Assembly: GCA_045133795.1 (NCBI GenBank)
Contig: JBGUUT010000116.1
Location: forward strand, 1-6,528
Length of the DNA: 6,528 bases
From: RGIG8597 sp045133795
Lineage (GTDB): Bacteria > Spirochaetota > GWE2-31-10
Direction of reading: 5' to 3'
Shown here: positions 1 through 5,127 of the stretch, piece by piece
Layout: each line of letters opens with the position of its first letter
Numbering within the stretch: the stretch's first letter is position 1
Made by a program: the position numbers and the translations under genes
The notes under the pieces: model-generated
The model's input: only the letters and a program-made list of their open reading frames with translations
Told to the model about the DNA's origin: nothing
The model's database searches: none

Positions 1-25
1 AGACGTTGCCTTTATTCTTTGAAAT
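1..25. repeat. Left copy of the 25-bp terminal direct repeat (probable circular overlap)
   Basis: The first 25 bases, beginning agacgttgcc, are repeated exactly at the right end of the window (6504-6528). The match reaches both physical ends and stops there, which is how an assembler represents a circular contig. Merging the copies gives a 6503-bp circle. The repeat lies inside an open reading frame that continues on both sides, so it is coding DNA and not a dedicated attachment site. A tandem duplication or assembly artefact would look the same. Confidence 0.9.
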
Positions 26-105
26 AATTTGTTTTTAGTTGCCAAACTGATACATAAAAACGCAAGTCCGTTGAAAAATCCCCACGCCGAATAATCTATC
101 GCCAT
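1..105 (-). CDS. Small three-helix membrane protein, N-terminal part (continues at the right end if circular)
   Basis: The ATG at 105-103 opens a frame that runs off the left edge of the window after 35 codons. If the ends are joined it continues through 6528..6366 to a TAA and gives an 80-residue protein. Residues 7-23 form a hydrophobic helix (core AWGFFNGLAFLCISLA). A basic loop, KNKLFQRIK, follows before the second helix; by the positive-inside rule this loop should face the cytoplasm. Upstream there is an in-frame TAA two codons before the ATG and a modest GGA about nine bases away, so this start is plausible but not strong. The frame overlaps the end of a degenerate frame (35-406) in another phase. 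The family is not recognised. It lies downstream of the Crp/Fnr gene on the same strand. Confidence 0.55.
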   Translation of the reverse strand, partial: MAIDYSAWGFFNGLAFLCISLATKNKLFQRIKATS

Positions 106-406
106 CTTTTAAATTCCATATTGCATGATGAGAAGACATTCCAAAAGACTGTACTATTTTTAACTCAAAGCTACCACCATATCTCCCATAAATATCTGTC
201 GCTGCATCGATATCATTCATACATTTTTGAAAATTCTCAACATCTGATTTTTATTCCAATTTCACACGACATACATACCGAACCAAAATAATCAATAAAA
301 ATACTATTCTTTACAAAATATCTTTCTTTGACAGTTTTCTTTCGGCTGTGATTTTTTTAAATAATTTTAAAGAATAACAGTTATTAACTTTTAATATTTC
401 TATCAC
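35..406 (-). pseudogene. Decayed reading frame with two in-frame TAA stops, function unknown
   Basis: One minus-strand frame stays protein-like from a GTG at 406-404 to a stop at 35-37 but is broken by TAA at 311-313 and again at 251-253. The first segment (31 codons, with GGGA upstream of the GTG) is basic, ending ERKLSKKDIL. The middle segment has a hydrophobic stretch, VFLLIILVRYV, like a membrane anchor. The last segment is an uninterrupted 61-codon ORF (220-35) starting MNDIDAATDIYGRYGG and ending in beta-strand-like sequence. This could be a small membrane-anchored protein degraded by two nonsense changes, or simply AT-rich intergenic DNA that is open by chance. Its last 71 bases overlap the junction membrane gene in another phase, so both cannot be ordinary genes there. 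No family is recognised, and 106-447 holds nothing else convincing. Confidence 0.25.
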
Positions 407-447
407 AACGCTTTATCCCGTAATGTGAACATCAAATATTTGTCTTT

Positions 448-1107
448 TTATAGCAAAACAAAATGATTTTTATTAAATTTCAGCATACCTTCGTCTCTCA
501 TTTTACAAAGTTCATTTGACATAGCACTTCTGTCTACACTGAGAAAATCTGCTAATTGCTGTCTTGAAAAAGGAATATCAAAACAATTGCTATTTTGTCT
601 TTTAGATTCTTCGGACAGATACGACAGCAATTTTTCTCTCGTAGAACGTTTTGACATATGACCAAGCTTTTGCATAAGCTCTCGATTTTTTTCTGAAATT
701 GCAAAAAAGAGATTTTGTATTACCAAAGAATGAAACTGACAAGTACTTGAACAAACAGTAAGCAATCTTCTCACGTCAAAGAAAACAATTTTACTGTCTT
801 CTTCTGCAATAACATCATTTGGCAAACATCCGCTTCCTGGTGCGACATAAGATTCGCCGAACATTTCACCGATTTTTATTACATTGACAATACTTCTGTT
901 TCCCCAGAAATCATCATGTTGAATAAGTAATTTTCCTTCTGTCAAAATAGAAATTTTATCAATATGTTCGCCTTCTCTAAATACGAATTCCCCTTTTTTG
1001 AAAAAACACAATTTTGCTTGCAAACAATTCAACATGCTTGATATTTCACATTCTTTTACTCCGGAGAATAATTGCGAACGTTTGAATATTTCAATATATT
1101 TTTCCAA
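448..1107 (-). CDS. Crp/Fnr-family transcriptional regulator (possibly HcpR-like)
   Basis: This is a 219-residue DNA-binding regulator of the usual Crp/Fnr length. Residues about 35-110 form the cyclic-nucleotide-binding-type beta barrel, with KKGEFVFREGE and the phosphate-cassette-like IGEMFGES at about 79-86. A long dimerisation helix follows, then a winged helix-turn-helix near residues 180-209 (FSRQQLADFLSVDRSAMSN, then CKMRDEGML). The N-terminal cysteine cluster of FNR is absent, so direct Fe-S oxygen sensing of the FNR type is unlikely. The frame is open to a TTG at 1134, but the TTG at 1107 is preferred: AAAGGAA lies eight to nine bases upstream and the protein then begins MEKYIEIFK, typical of the family. 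It is divergent from a ferredoxin-domain gene. In several anaerobes, Treponema among them, HcpR-type members control hybrid cluster protein and an associated ferredoxin, so an HcpR-like role is inferred and the ligand is unknown. Confidence 0.93.
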   Translation of the reverse strand: MEKYIEIFKRSQLFSGVKECEISSMLNCLQAKLCFFKKGEFVFREGEHIDKISILTEGKLLIQHDDFWGNRSIVNVIKIGEMFGESYVAPGSGCLPNDVIAEEDSKIVFFDVRRLLTVCSSTCQFHSLVIQNLFFAISEKNRELMQKLGHMSKRSTREKLLSYLSEESKRQNSNCFDIPFSRQQLADFLSVDRSAMSNELCKMRDEGMLKFNKNHFVLL

Positions 1108-1121
1108 AAAAAAGTTCCTTT

Positions 1122-1135
1122 GTTGTAAAAACAAC
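1122..1135. promoter_or_regulatory. Perfect 14-bp palindrome, candidate Crp/Fnr-type operator
   Basis: GTTGT-aaaa-ACAAC is a perfect inverted repeat with the 5-4-5 layout of an FNR-type box (TTGAT-N4-ATCAA), although the half-site differs. It lies between the regulator's promoter and its preferred TTG start, so it would sit in the 5' untranslated region of that gene. A bound protein there could block transcription of the regulator. It could equally be a weak RNA hairpin or chance in AT-rich DNA. Confidence 0.35.
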
Positions 1136-1139
1136 CGAC

Positions 1140-1157
1140 ATGTTTTATTTGTTACAT
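1140..1157. promoter_or_regulatory. Imperfect inverted repeat, candidate Crp/Fnr-family operator between divergent genes
   Basis: On the minus strand this reads ATGTAACAAATAAAACAT: an 18-bp element with perfect outer arms (ATGT/ACAT) and a left half ATGTAAC mirrored only in part. Size and symmetry suit a Crp/Fnr dimer. It lies in the spacer of the ferredoxin promoter and touches the regulator's -10 hexamer, an arrangement fit for joint repression of both genes. Binding is inferred. Confidence 0.35.
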
Positions 1158-1161
1158 TATA
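1156..1161 (-). promoter_or_regulatory. -10 element for the Crp/Fnr gene
   Basis: The minus strand carries a perfect TATAAT. The matching -35 position, about 17 bp further upstream, reads only TTTATT, so the promoter may be weak or activator dependent. It overlaps the -10 of the opposite ferredoxin promoter by four bases, so the two promoters probably compete. Confidence 0.4.
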
Positions 1162-1193
1162 TTCTATTTAAATATCAAAATAAATAAATTAAT

Positions 1194-1199
1194 AAGGAG
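1194..1199 (+). promoter_or_regulatory. Strong ribosome binding site of the ferredoxin gene
   Basis: AAGGAG lies five bases before the ATG at 1205 and fixes that start. It is a near-consensus Shine-Dalgarno sequence. Confidence 0.8.
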
Positions 1200-1204
1200 C
1201 TTTT

Positions 1205-1897
1205 ATGGTACGTAAAATAATCAAAATTGACAAAGAAAAATGCAACGGCTGCGGTGCTTGTGCTGCGGCTTGTCACGAAGGTGCAATCGAGATGATAAAC
1301 GGAAAAGCGACTCTTACCCGTGAAGATTATTGTGACGGACTCGGAGATTGTTTACCTGCCTGTCCTACAAATGCGATTACTTTTGAGCAACGAGAAGCCC
1401 CGGCTTATGATGAAAAAGCCGTAGCGGAAAATAAGAAAAAGATTGCCGAGAATCAGCCTTGCAGTTGTCCGGGAATAAAAACAAAAATGATTGAACGAGA
1501 AAACTTCGAGTCTATTTCAAAGAGCGTCTCAGAAAGTCAACTTTCCCAATGGCCGGTACAAATAAAGCTTGCTCCCGTATCAGCTGCGTATTTCAATAAT
1601 GCAAATCTTTTAGTTGCCGCAGATTGTACTGCTTTTGCTTACGGAAATTTTCACAATGACTTCATAAGAAAACACATTACCCTCATCGGTTGCCCGAAAC
1701 TTGATTGCGTGGATTATTCAGAAAAATTGACACAGATAATTGCACAGAATGACATTAAAAGCGTAACGGTTGTAAGAATGGAAGTTCCTTGTTGCGGCGG
1801 TATAGAAAACGCAGTAAAAAAAGCATTGCAAGCAAGCGGTAAATTTATCCCTTGGCAAGTAATCACGATTTCAACCGACGGAAAGATTTTGCAATAA
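1205..1897 (+). CDS. 4Fe-4S ferredoxin-domain protein (FrdX-like, hybrid-cluster-protein-associated type)
   Basis: This 230-residue protein has an N-terminal bacterial ferredoxin domain and a longer C-terminal region. Residues 13-23 hold a classic cluster ligand set, CxxCxxCxxxC (C13, C16, C19, C23). The second set, at 43-54, is CxxGxxCxxxCP (C43, C49, C53): glycine occupies the place of the usual second cysteine, a pattern I recall as usual in this family and not a defect of this copy. Further cysteines at 86, 88, 141, 163, 168, 196 and 197 (QPCSCP, GCPKLDC, PCCGG) could carry another cluster or metal. There is no signal peptide, so it should act in the cytoplasm as an electron carrier. It is transcribed divergently from a Crp/Fnr regulator, an arrangement like HcpR with its ferredoxin target, but no hybrid cluster protein gene lies in the window. 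It ends in tandem stops TAA TAA. Confidence 0.9.
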   Translation: MVRKIIKIDKEKCNGCGACAAACHEGAIEMINGKATLTREDYCDGLGDCLPACPTNAITFEQREAPAYDEKAVAENKKKIAENQPCSCPGIKTKMIERENFESISKSVSESQLSQWPVQIKLAPVSAAYFNNANLLVAADCTAFAYGNFHNDFIRKHITLIGCPKLDCVDYSEKLTQIIAQNDIKSVTVVRMEVPCCGGIENAVKKALQASGKFIPWQVITISTDGKILQ

Positions 1898-1918
1898 TAA
1901 CTAAGCTTACGACGTCTT

Positions 1919-2734
1919 TTACTGTATTTGGCTTACAATTTTTTCAATCAGCCCATTTACGACTTCCGGTTGGTCGGTGTTAGAATTGTGACCGGCGTCT
2001 TTTATCCACTCAACAGGGATGTTTGTGTCTTTGTGCCAAGCTTTGTTGTATCGGATACAAGAGCCGGCTTTGTCTTTTTCTCCGCAAATCAGCAACGCCG
2101 GACAGTTGATTTTATACGGCAAATCTTTTTCCATCGCTTCTGCTAGTATTTTAAACCCGTGACCTGCTATTTTAGCGTAACGTTTTTTATCTCCGCCATA
2201 AGTCATCATGATTTGGTGCATGAGTTTTCTTCCGTATTCAGAAACTGCCACGCCTTTTGTTCCTGATTTTAAAAGCCATTTCCACGGATAATAATAGTAA
2301 ACCGGTTCCATTCGTTTCAATAACCAAAGTTCTATTCCCGTTACATATTTTTTCTGCAACGGAGCTGAATCAACAGAAACAAAGCCTTTTAATTTTTCCG
2401 GAAAAAGTTGGGAAAATGCTTGTCCCACATATCCGCCCATTGACTGCCCGATTATCACAGGAAATTTTACTTCTTCCTTTTCCAAAATTTCATCAAGCCA
2501 TTTTGCTTTATCCATCAAATCAAAATCAAACTCAAAGGGCCATGAAGAAGCGTGTGCCGGAGCATCCCAAACAAACACATTGTATTTGTTTTCAAAATAT
2601 TCAATTTGTTTTTCAAACAATCTGTGATCAGCCGTCAGTCCCGGAAGAAATACAAGAGTAGCAGAATCTGTATTCAATATATTTATCCAATAATGAATCT
2701 CGCCAAGTTGTGTTTTATGTATTTTTTCTGTCAT
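1919..2734 (-). CDS. Alpha/beta hydrolase (esterase/lipase-like, cytoplasmic)
   Basis: A 271-residue alpha/beta-hydrolase-fold enzyme with a complete catalytic triad: Ser98 in the nucleophile elbow GQSMGG, Asp221 in GEKD, and His249 in DAGHNS. The oxyanion-hole strand appears near residues 28-34 (VFLPGLT). The fold and length match the large group of esterases, C-C hydrolases and related enzymes, and the substrate cannot be read from sequence. The region between the core strands (about residues 125-190) is rich in aromatic residues (VYYYYPWKW) and should form the lid over the active site. The frame is open to an ATG at 2782, but the ATG at 2734 is preferred: GGAAGGGAA lies just before it and the protein then begins MTEKIHKTQLGEIHYW, where homology would be expected to begin. 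It is the last gene of the minus-strand series, convergent with the ferredoxin gene and separated from it by 21 bases. Confidence 0.92.
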   Translation of the reverse strand: MTEKIHKTQLGEIHYWINILNTDSATLVFLPGLTADHRLFEKQIEYFENKYNVFVWDAPAHASSWPFEFDFDLMDKAKWLDEILEKEEVKFPVIIGQSMGGYVGQAFSQLFPEKLKGFVSVDSAPLQKKYVTGIELWLLKRMEPVYYYYPWKWLLKSGTKGVAVSEYGRKLMHQIMMTYGGDKKRYAKIAGHGFKILAEAMEKDLPYKINCPALLICGEKDKAGSCIRYNKAWHKDTNIPVEWIKDAGHNSNTDQPEVVNGLIEKIVSQIQ

Positions 2735-2798
2735 TTCCCTTCCAACAACCAATCCTACACATTTTTTTTCGAATGACTGCATCGTAATCTACTTCGAA

Positions 2799-2820
2799 GG
2801 AATGAAGCGGCTTTCATTCC
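2799..2820 (-). other. Hairpin between the flavodoxin-fold gene and the alpha/beta hydrolase
   Basis: A perfect 8-bp inverted repeat (GGAATGAA ... TTCATTCC) with a six-base loop lies 10 bases after the flavodoxin-fold stop codon and upstream of the hydrolase start. On the minus transcript two further G-U pairs can extend the stem. No run of T follows on either strand, so it does not look like an ordinary intrinsic terminator. It may stabilise or separate the two messages. Confidence 0.55.
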
Positions 2821-2829
2821 CCCAAAGAC

Positions 2830-3489
2830 TTATTTTTTTACTTGATGCGGCTTATCATCCAGCGGTCTTTTGCAACCATTTTTCTTCGCAATATGTCTTA
2901 TTATCATCTTCTGCAACCAATTGGTACAATTAAACAGACAAATCTCTTTTTTGGAAAAATACTCAGGAGCTGCAAATTTATTCACTTCTTCTTTATCAAA
3001 AGTTCCCTTCTGTGCAAAAGAACGTCCCATTTTTTCGTAAATTGCCACCATTTTATTTGCTTGTTTTTCCGGCAACCAGGCCGGTGCAAAATTATTTCCT
3101 TTAATCAGTGTTCCGTTGTATTCACAATTAAAATATGACGGTAATATTTCCAAATATGCTTCCCCGCATCGAAGCTGACTGGCTTCGGCAAAGCCACATT
3201 GCAGGATGAAAGACATTTTCGTTCCGGCTTCTTTTTTCGGTTGCAGCGTTTCTAAAAACTCCAGCATAATTCCCGGAATATTCTCTACATACAAAGGTAT
3301 TGCAAATAAAATATTACTATTCTTTTCATATGCTTCTTTCGCACTTTCCCATTGCTTTTTATCTGATAAATGCCAAACTTCTGCGGTGTTTCCGCCTTTT
3401 TCGAAACCTTTCAAAAATGTACGGATAATTCGTGCTGTATTACTTTTAGCCTCTACACGAGGGCTTGTGTTAATGATTACTAAATGCAT
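2830..3489 (-). CDS. Flavodoxin-fold protein, NAD(P)H-dependent oxidoreductase-like
   Basis: This 219-residue protein begins directly with a flavodoxin-like strand and phosphate loop (LVIINTSPR at 3-11, then SNTARI at 16-21), matching the FMN-binding loop of NADPH-dependent FMN reductases. Residues 60-80 (ILFAIPLYVENIPG, then LEFLETL) form the second typical strand and the loop near the isoalloxazine ring. The C-terminal third carries cysteines (C184, C188, C206) and a basic tail; their role is unknown. Its ATG overlaps the end of the preceding flavoprotein gene by ten bases, with a strong GGGGGA site inside that gene, so the two are translationally coupled and probably act together. It is likely a cytoplasmic flavin-binding electron-transfer protein. 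Partner and substrate are not evident. Confidence 0.85.
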   Translation of the reverse strand: MHLVIINTSPRVEAKSNTARIIRTFLKGFEKGGNTAEVWHLSDKKQWESAKEAYEKNSNILFAIPLYVENIPGIMLEFLETLQPKKEAGTKMSFILQCGFAEASQLRCGEAYLEILPSYFNCEYNGTLIKGNNFAPAWLPEKQANKMVAIYEKMGRSFAQKGTFDKEEVNKFAAPEYFSKKEICLFNCTNWLQKMIIRHIAKKNGCKRPLDDKPHQVKK

Positions 3490-3989
3490 GACAAAATCCC
3501 CCTTCCTTCTTTTAATGAATATACACCGAGAGAAGTTCCGTACAAATTAAGTGTGGTTCTCTCTATCCATTTTTCAAGATATGCATGTTCTGCTTTTCCC
3601 GTATAAATGATTCCCATCTGCGGATGAATATCATAACGCGGTACATGTCGCATTTGACCGTCTACAAATTGTATATACATAGTTGCAACCGGCAAAATTC
3701 TGTCCAGCAAATCTTTTGTCTGGTAAGATACAAATCCAAACTTTGTATCTGTAATAAAAACGATTTTTTCATGTTGCAAAATCTTTTTAAAAATAATCTC
3801 ATAGTCGTCCTTAATCGTACAGATTCCCGGAGTCTTCAACCAACAGTAATTGCAACCGATACAATGTGATATTTTCATATCTTTTGTGCAAACAACCTCG
3901 CTGCCCTCAGATTTCGCACATATCTGATTTTGCAGTTCTAAAACTTCATCGTTGTATTCAGATAAAGTATTCAATACAAGTACGCTCAT
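3480..3989 (-). CDS. Flavodoxin-fold NADPH-dependent FMN reductase-like protein with compact cysteine motif
   Basis: A 169-residue protein of the flavodoxin / NADPH-dependent FMN reductase superfamily. Residues 43-57 carry CIGCNYCWLKTPGIC, a CX2CX2CX7C motif matching the compact motif that holds the 4Fe-4S cluster in archaeal and clostridial iron-sulfur flavoproteins. The segment after it (IKDDYEIIFKKI) is also typical, as is the strand and loop FITDTKFGFVSYQTKDLLDR. In contrast, the usual N-terminal SPR-GNT phosphate loop is replaced by NTLSEYND, so FMN binding may be weak or altered. The start at 3989 is preferred over the open ATG at 4013, because AAAGGAG precedes it by about eight bases and the protein then begins MSVLVLN. 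It overlaps the downstream flavodoxin-fold gene by ten bases. Possibly the two form a complex; this is inference. Confidence 0.85.
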   Translation of the reverse strand: MSVLVLNTLSEYNDEVLELQNQICAKSEGSEVVCTKDMKISHCIGCNYCWLKTPGICTIKDDYEIIFKKILQHEKIVFITDTKFGFVSYQTKDLLDRILPVATMYIQFVDGQMRHVPRYDIHPQMGIIYTGKAEHAYLEKWIERTTLNLYGTSLGVYSLKEGRGILSCI

Positions 3990-4046
3990 ACTCTGTTCTC
4001 CTTTCCCGTTCATTCTAATTAAACGGCTCGTTATGTCTACATAAAT

Positions 4047-4406
4047 TCAAATTTTTTGCTTTCCAGCCAATCCCCAATTTTCATTTGGCGGTTCTTGTAT
4101 GACTATAAAAACATCCGTTGCTTGTATTTCAAGTCTCGCATATAACTCTTTTACTATTTCTTCATATATTTTCGCTTTTTGCTCTTTTGTACGCCCTTGA
4201 AACATTGTTATCTCTATCATCGTAAATTTATCTGTCTTACTCTCACTTCTTTCAAACAAATCATCTTCGATTTCATACAATCTTTGAAATCTATCCCAGC
4301 CCTCAATTTGAATTGCATTTATTAATGCTGTATGAACTGCATTTAGAATTTCTTTTTTATAATCAACACTTTTTCCTTTTATTATCTCTATACGAACCAA
4401 AGGCAT
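4047..4406 (-). CDS. Tautomerase-superfamily protein
   Basis: A 119-residue protein starting Met-Pro-Leu. Removal of Met would expose the N-terminal proline that acts as catalytic base in the 4-oxalocrotonate tautomerase superfamily. Two beta-alpha-beta units can be seen: LVRIEIIKG plus a helix (residues 3-34), and FTMIEITMFQGRTKEQK plus a helix (61-92). So this is a fused double unit, longer than the 62-residue 4-oxalocrotonate tautomerase. The end (VIQEPPNENWG, about 102-112) resembles the conserved tail of double-length tautomerases. It probably acts in the cytoplasm on a keto-enol or unsaturated acid, with unknown substrate. GGGAG eight bases before the ATG fixes the start. It lies 49 bases after the flavin-fold gene upstream and is co-oriented with all neighbours on this side. 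Confidence 0.88.
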   Translation of the reverse strand: MPLVRIEIIKGKSVDYKKEILNAVHTALINAIQIEGWDRFQRLYEIEDDLFERSESKTDKFTMIEITMFQGRTKEQKAKIYEEIVKELYARLEIQATDVFIVIQEPPNENWGLAGKQKI

Positions 4407-4455
4407 TTTTTGTTCTCCCGTAAATTGAAGTTATGCTTACAAATTGGGATTCTTA

Positions 4456-4875
4456 TCACTCAATCGTAAAACTTTCAGTTTTCAAATCGCAATAGTATCT
4501 TCCGCTTTCTGCGGTAAATCTTAAAACACAATAGTCGGGATCTGTAACTCCGCCTTTATAAAATATTGTGTCGCCTTTGTGCCAAATCATATCTTTTGTC
4601 TTTTGGTCGGTTAATACTTCCATTTTACCTTTTAACATAACACCGGTGTATTTAATCAATCCCTTGTGATAAAAGTAAATGCTGGCATTTGGATTGTTCA
4701 TATACTGTTTTACTCTCATGGAAGAAGTATTTGTTGAAAAATAAAACTGTTGTAATCCGTTGATTTTTCTTGGGCGAAGCATTGCTTTTACATTGGGAAA
4801 TCCGTTTTCATCAACGGAACAAATAAAAGCAACTTTTTGTTTCTTTATAAATTTTGCAATTTTGGTTTTATCCAT
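4456..4875 (-). CDS. Pyridoxamine 5'-phosphate oxidase-fold flavoprotein
   Basis: A 139-residue single-domain split-barrel protein of the pyridoxamine-phosphate-oxidase-like superfamily. Key features are the first strands VAFICSVDENGFPNVKAM (residues 15-32), the strand QFYFSTNTSSMRVKQ (43-57), where residues bind FMN or F420 phosphate, then NPNASIYFY (61-69), and a later sheet YTGVMLKGKMEVL (76-88). The closing helix and strand include GRYYCDL. Members of this size are usually general FMN-dependent reductases or flavin-binding proteins, not true PdxH enzymes, which are longer. AAGGA seven bases before the ATG supports the start. It is preceded by a 27-codon ORF whose N-terminus resembles another protein of the same superfamily, and followed by the tautomerase gene. 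Confidence 0.9.
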   Translation of the reverse strand: MDKTKIAKFIKKQKVAFICSVDENGFPNVKAMLRPRKINGLQQFYFSTNTSSMRVKQYMNNPNASIYFYHKGLIKYTGVMLKGKMEVLTDQKTKDMIWHKGDTIFYKGGVTDPDYCVLRFTAESGRYYCDLKTESFTIE

Positions 4876-4905
4876 GATATTCCTTCTTGTATATTCGTCT
4901 ATTCA

Positions 4906-4989
4906 TCAAGCATAAGTTTTCCTGCTTTCGCTTTTTCCTTTTCTAAATTCTACAAGAAACGCTTCAAATTTTTCTTTGAATACACTCAT
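4906..4989 (-). CDS. 27-residue ORF with strong ribosome site, possible remnant of a flavoprotein gene
   Basis: MSVFKEKFEAFLVEF... begins at an ATG preceded by AGGAG with ideal spacing (eight bases) and ends after 27 residues at tandem stops TGA TGA. The sequence is a short amphipathic, lysine-rich helix. Its opening resembles the N-terminal helix of some pyridoxamine-phosphate-oxidase-like proteins (pattern FxxxFxxFLxEFxKxK), so it may be the stump of a gene lost by deletion. A second frame offset by one base would continue as KAKAGKLMLDE before a TAG, so a frameshift near 4930 is also possible. Alternatively it is a genuine small protein or a leader peptide for the oxidase gene, which starts 31 bases downstream. 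The resemblance is from memory and not verified. Confidence 0.4.
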   Translation of the reverse strand: MSVFKEKFEAFLVEFRKGKSESRKTYA

Positions 4990-5127
4990 TAACTATCTCC
5001 TCTACTTCATGTTTGTCAATTTGGGAATTACAAAATCCACTATACGAAATCCGCACTTCTTTTATTTCCCTTACGCTTTATAAACACAAACTAAAAGTTT
5101 CGAAATCTGTTCAGCTCTTTTGTTTCG

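Larger units (their letters stand above)
1135..1163 (+). promoter_or_regulatory. Candidate sigma-70-type promoter for the ferredoxin gene
   Basis: A -35-like CCGACA (1135-1140, four of six consensus bases) and a -10-like TATATT (1158-1163, five of six) are separated by 17 bp. Transcription would start near 1170, leaving a leader of about 35 bases before the ATG at 1205. The spacer is filled by the imperfect inverted repeat at 1140-1157, so a protein bound there would directly control this promoter. Assigned by eye. Confidence 0.4.

Noticed and set aside
433..442. CAAATATTTG palindrome followed by a T-rich stretch downstream of the Crp/Fnr gene
   Set aside because: The stem is only five A/T-rich pairs with no loop, and the T stretch follows on the plus strand, where no gene ends. 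It cannot serve as a terminator for the minus-strand regulator.
1898..1918. Search for a bidirectional terminator between the convergent ferredoxin and hydrolase genes
   Set aside because: The 21-base gap holds only the short palindromes AAGCTT and GACGTC and no stem-loop with a T run.
1919..3869. Several plus-strand ORFs of 70-134 codons opposite the hydrolase and flavoprotein genes
   Set aside because: They lie antisense to well-supported genes with complete motifs, have no ribosome sites worth noting and show no domain features.
4022..4032. Short inverted repeat AACG-GCT-CGTT near the tautomerase stop, considered as part of an integron attC site
   Set aside because: The stem is four bases. 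No paired core sites or long imperfect palindrome of the attC kind were found here or at other gene boundaries, and no integrase is present.
5077..5105. Possible minus-strand promoter (TTTCGA, 17 bp, TATAAA) upstream of the 27-codon ORF
   Set aside because: The -10 is good but the -35 matches only three of six bases, common by chance in AT-rich DNA. A nearby TTGACA (minus strand, 5019-5014) has no usable -10 at proper spacing.
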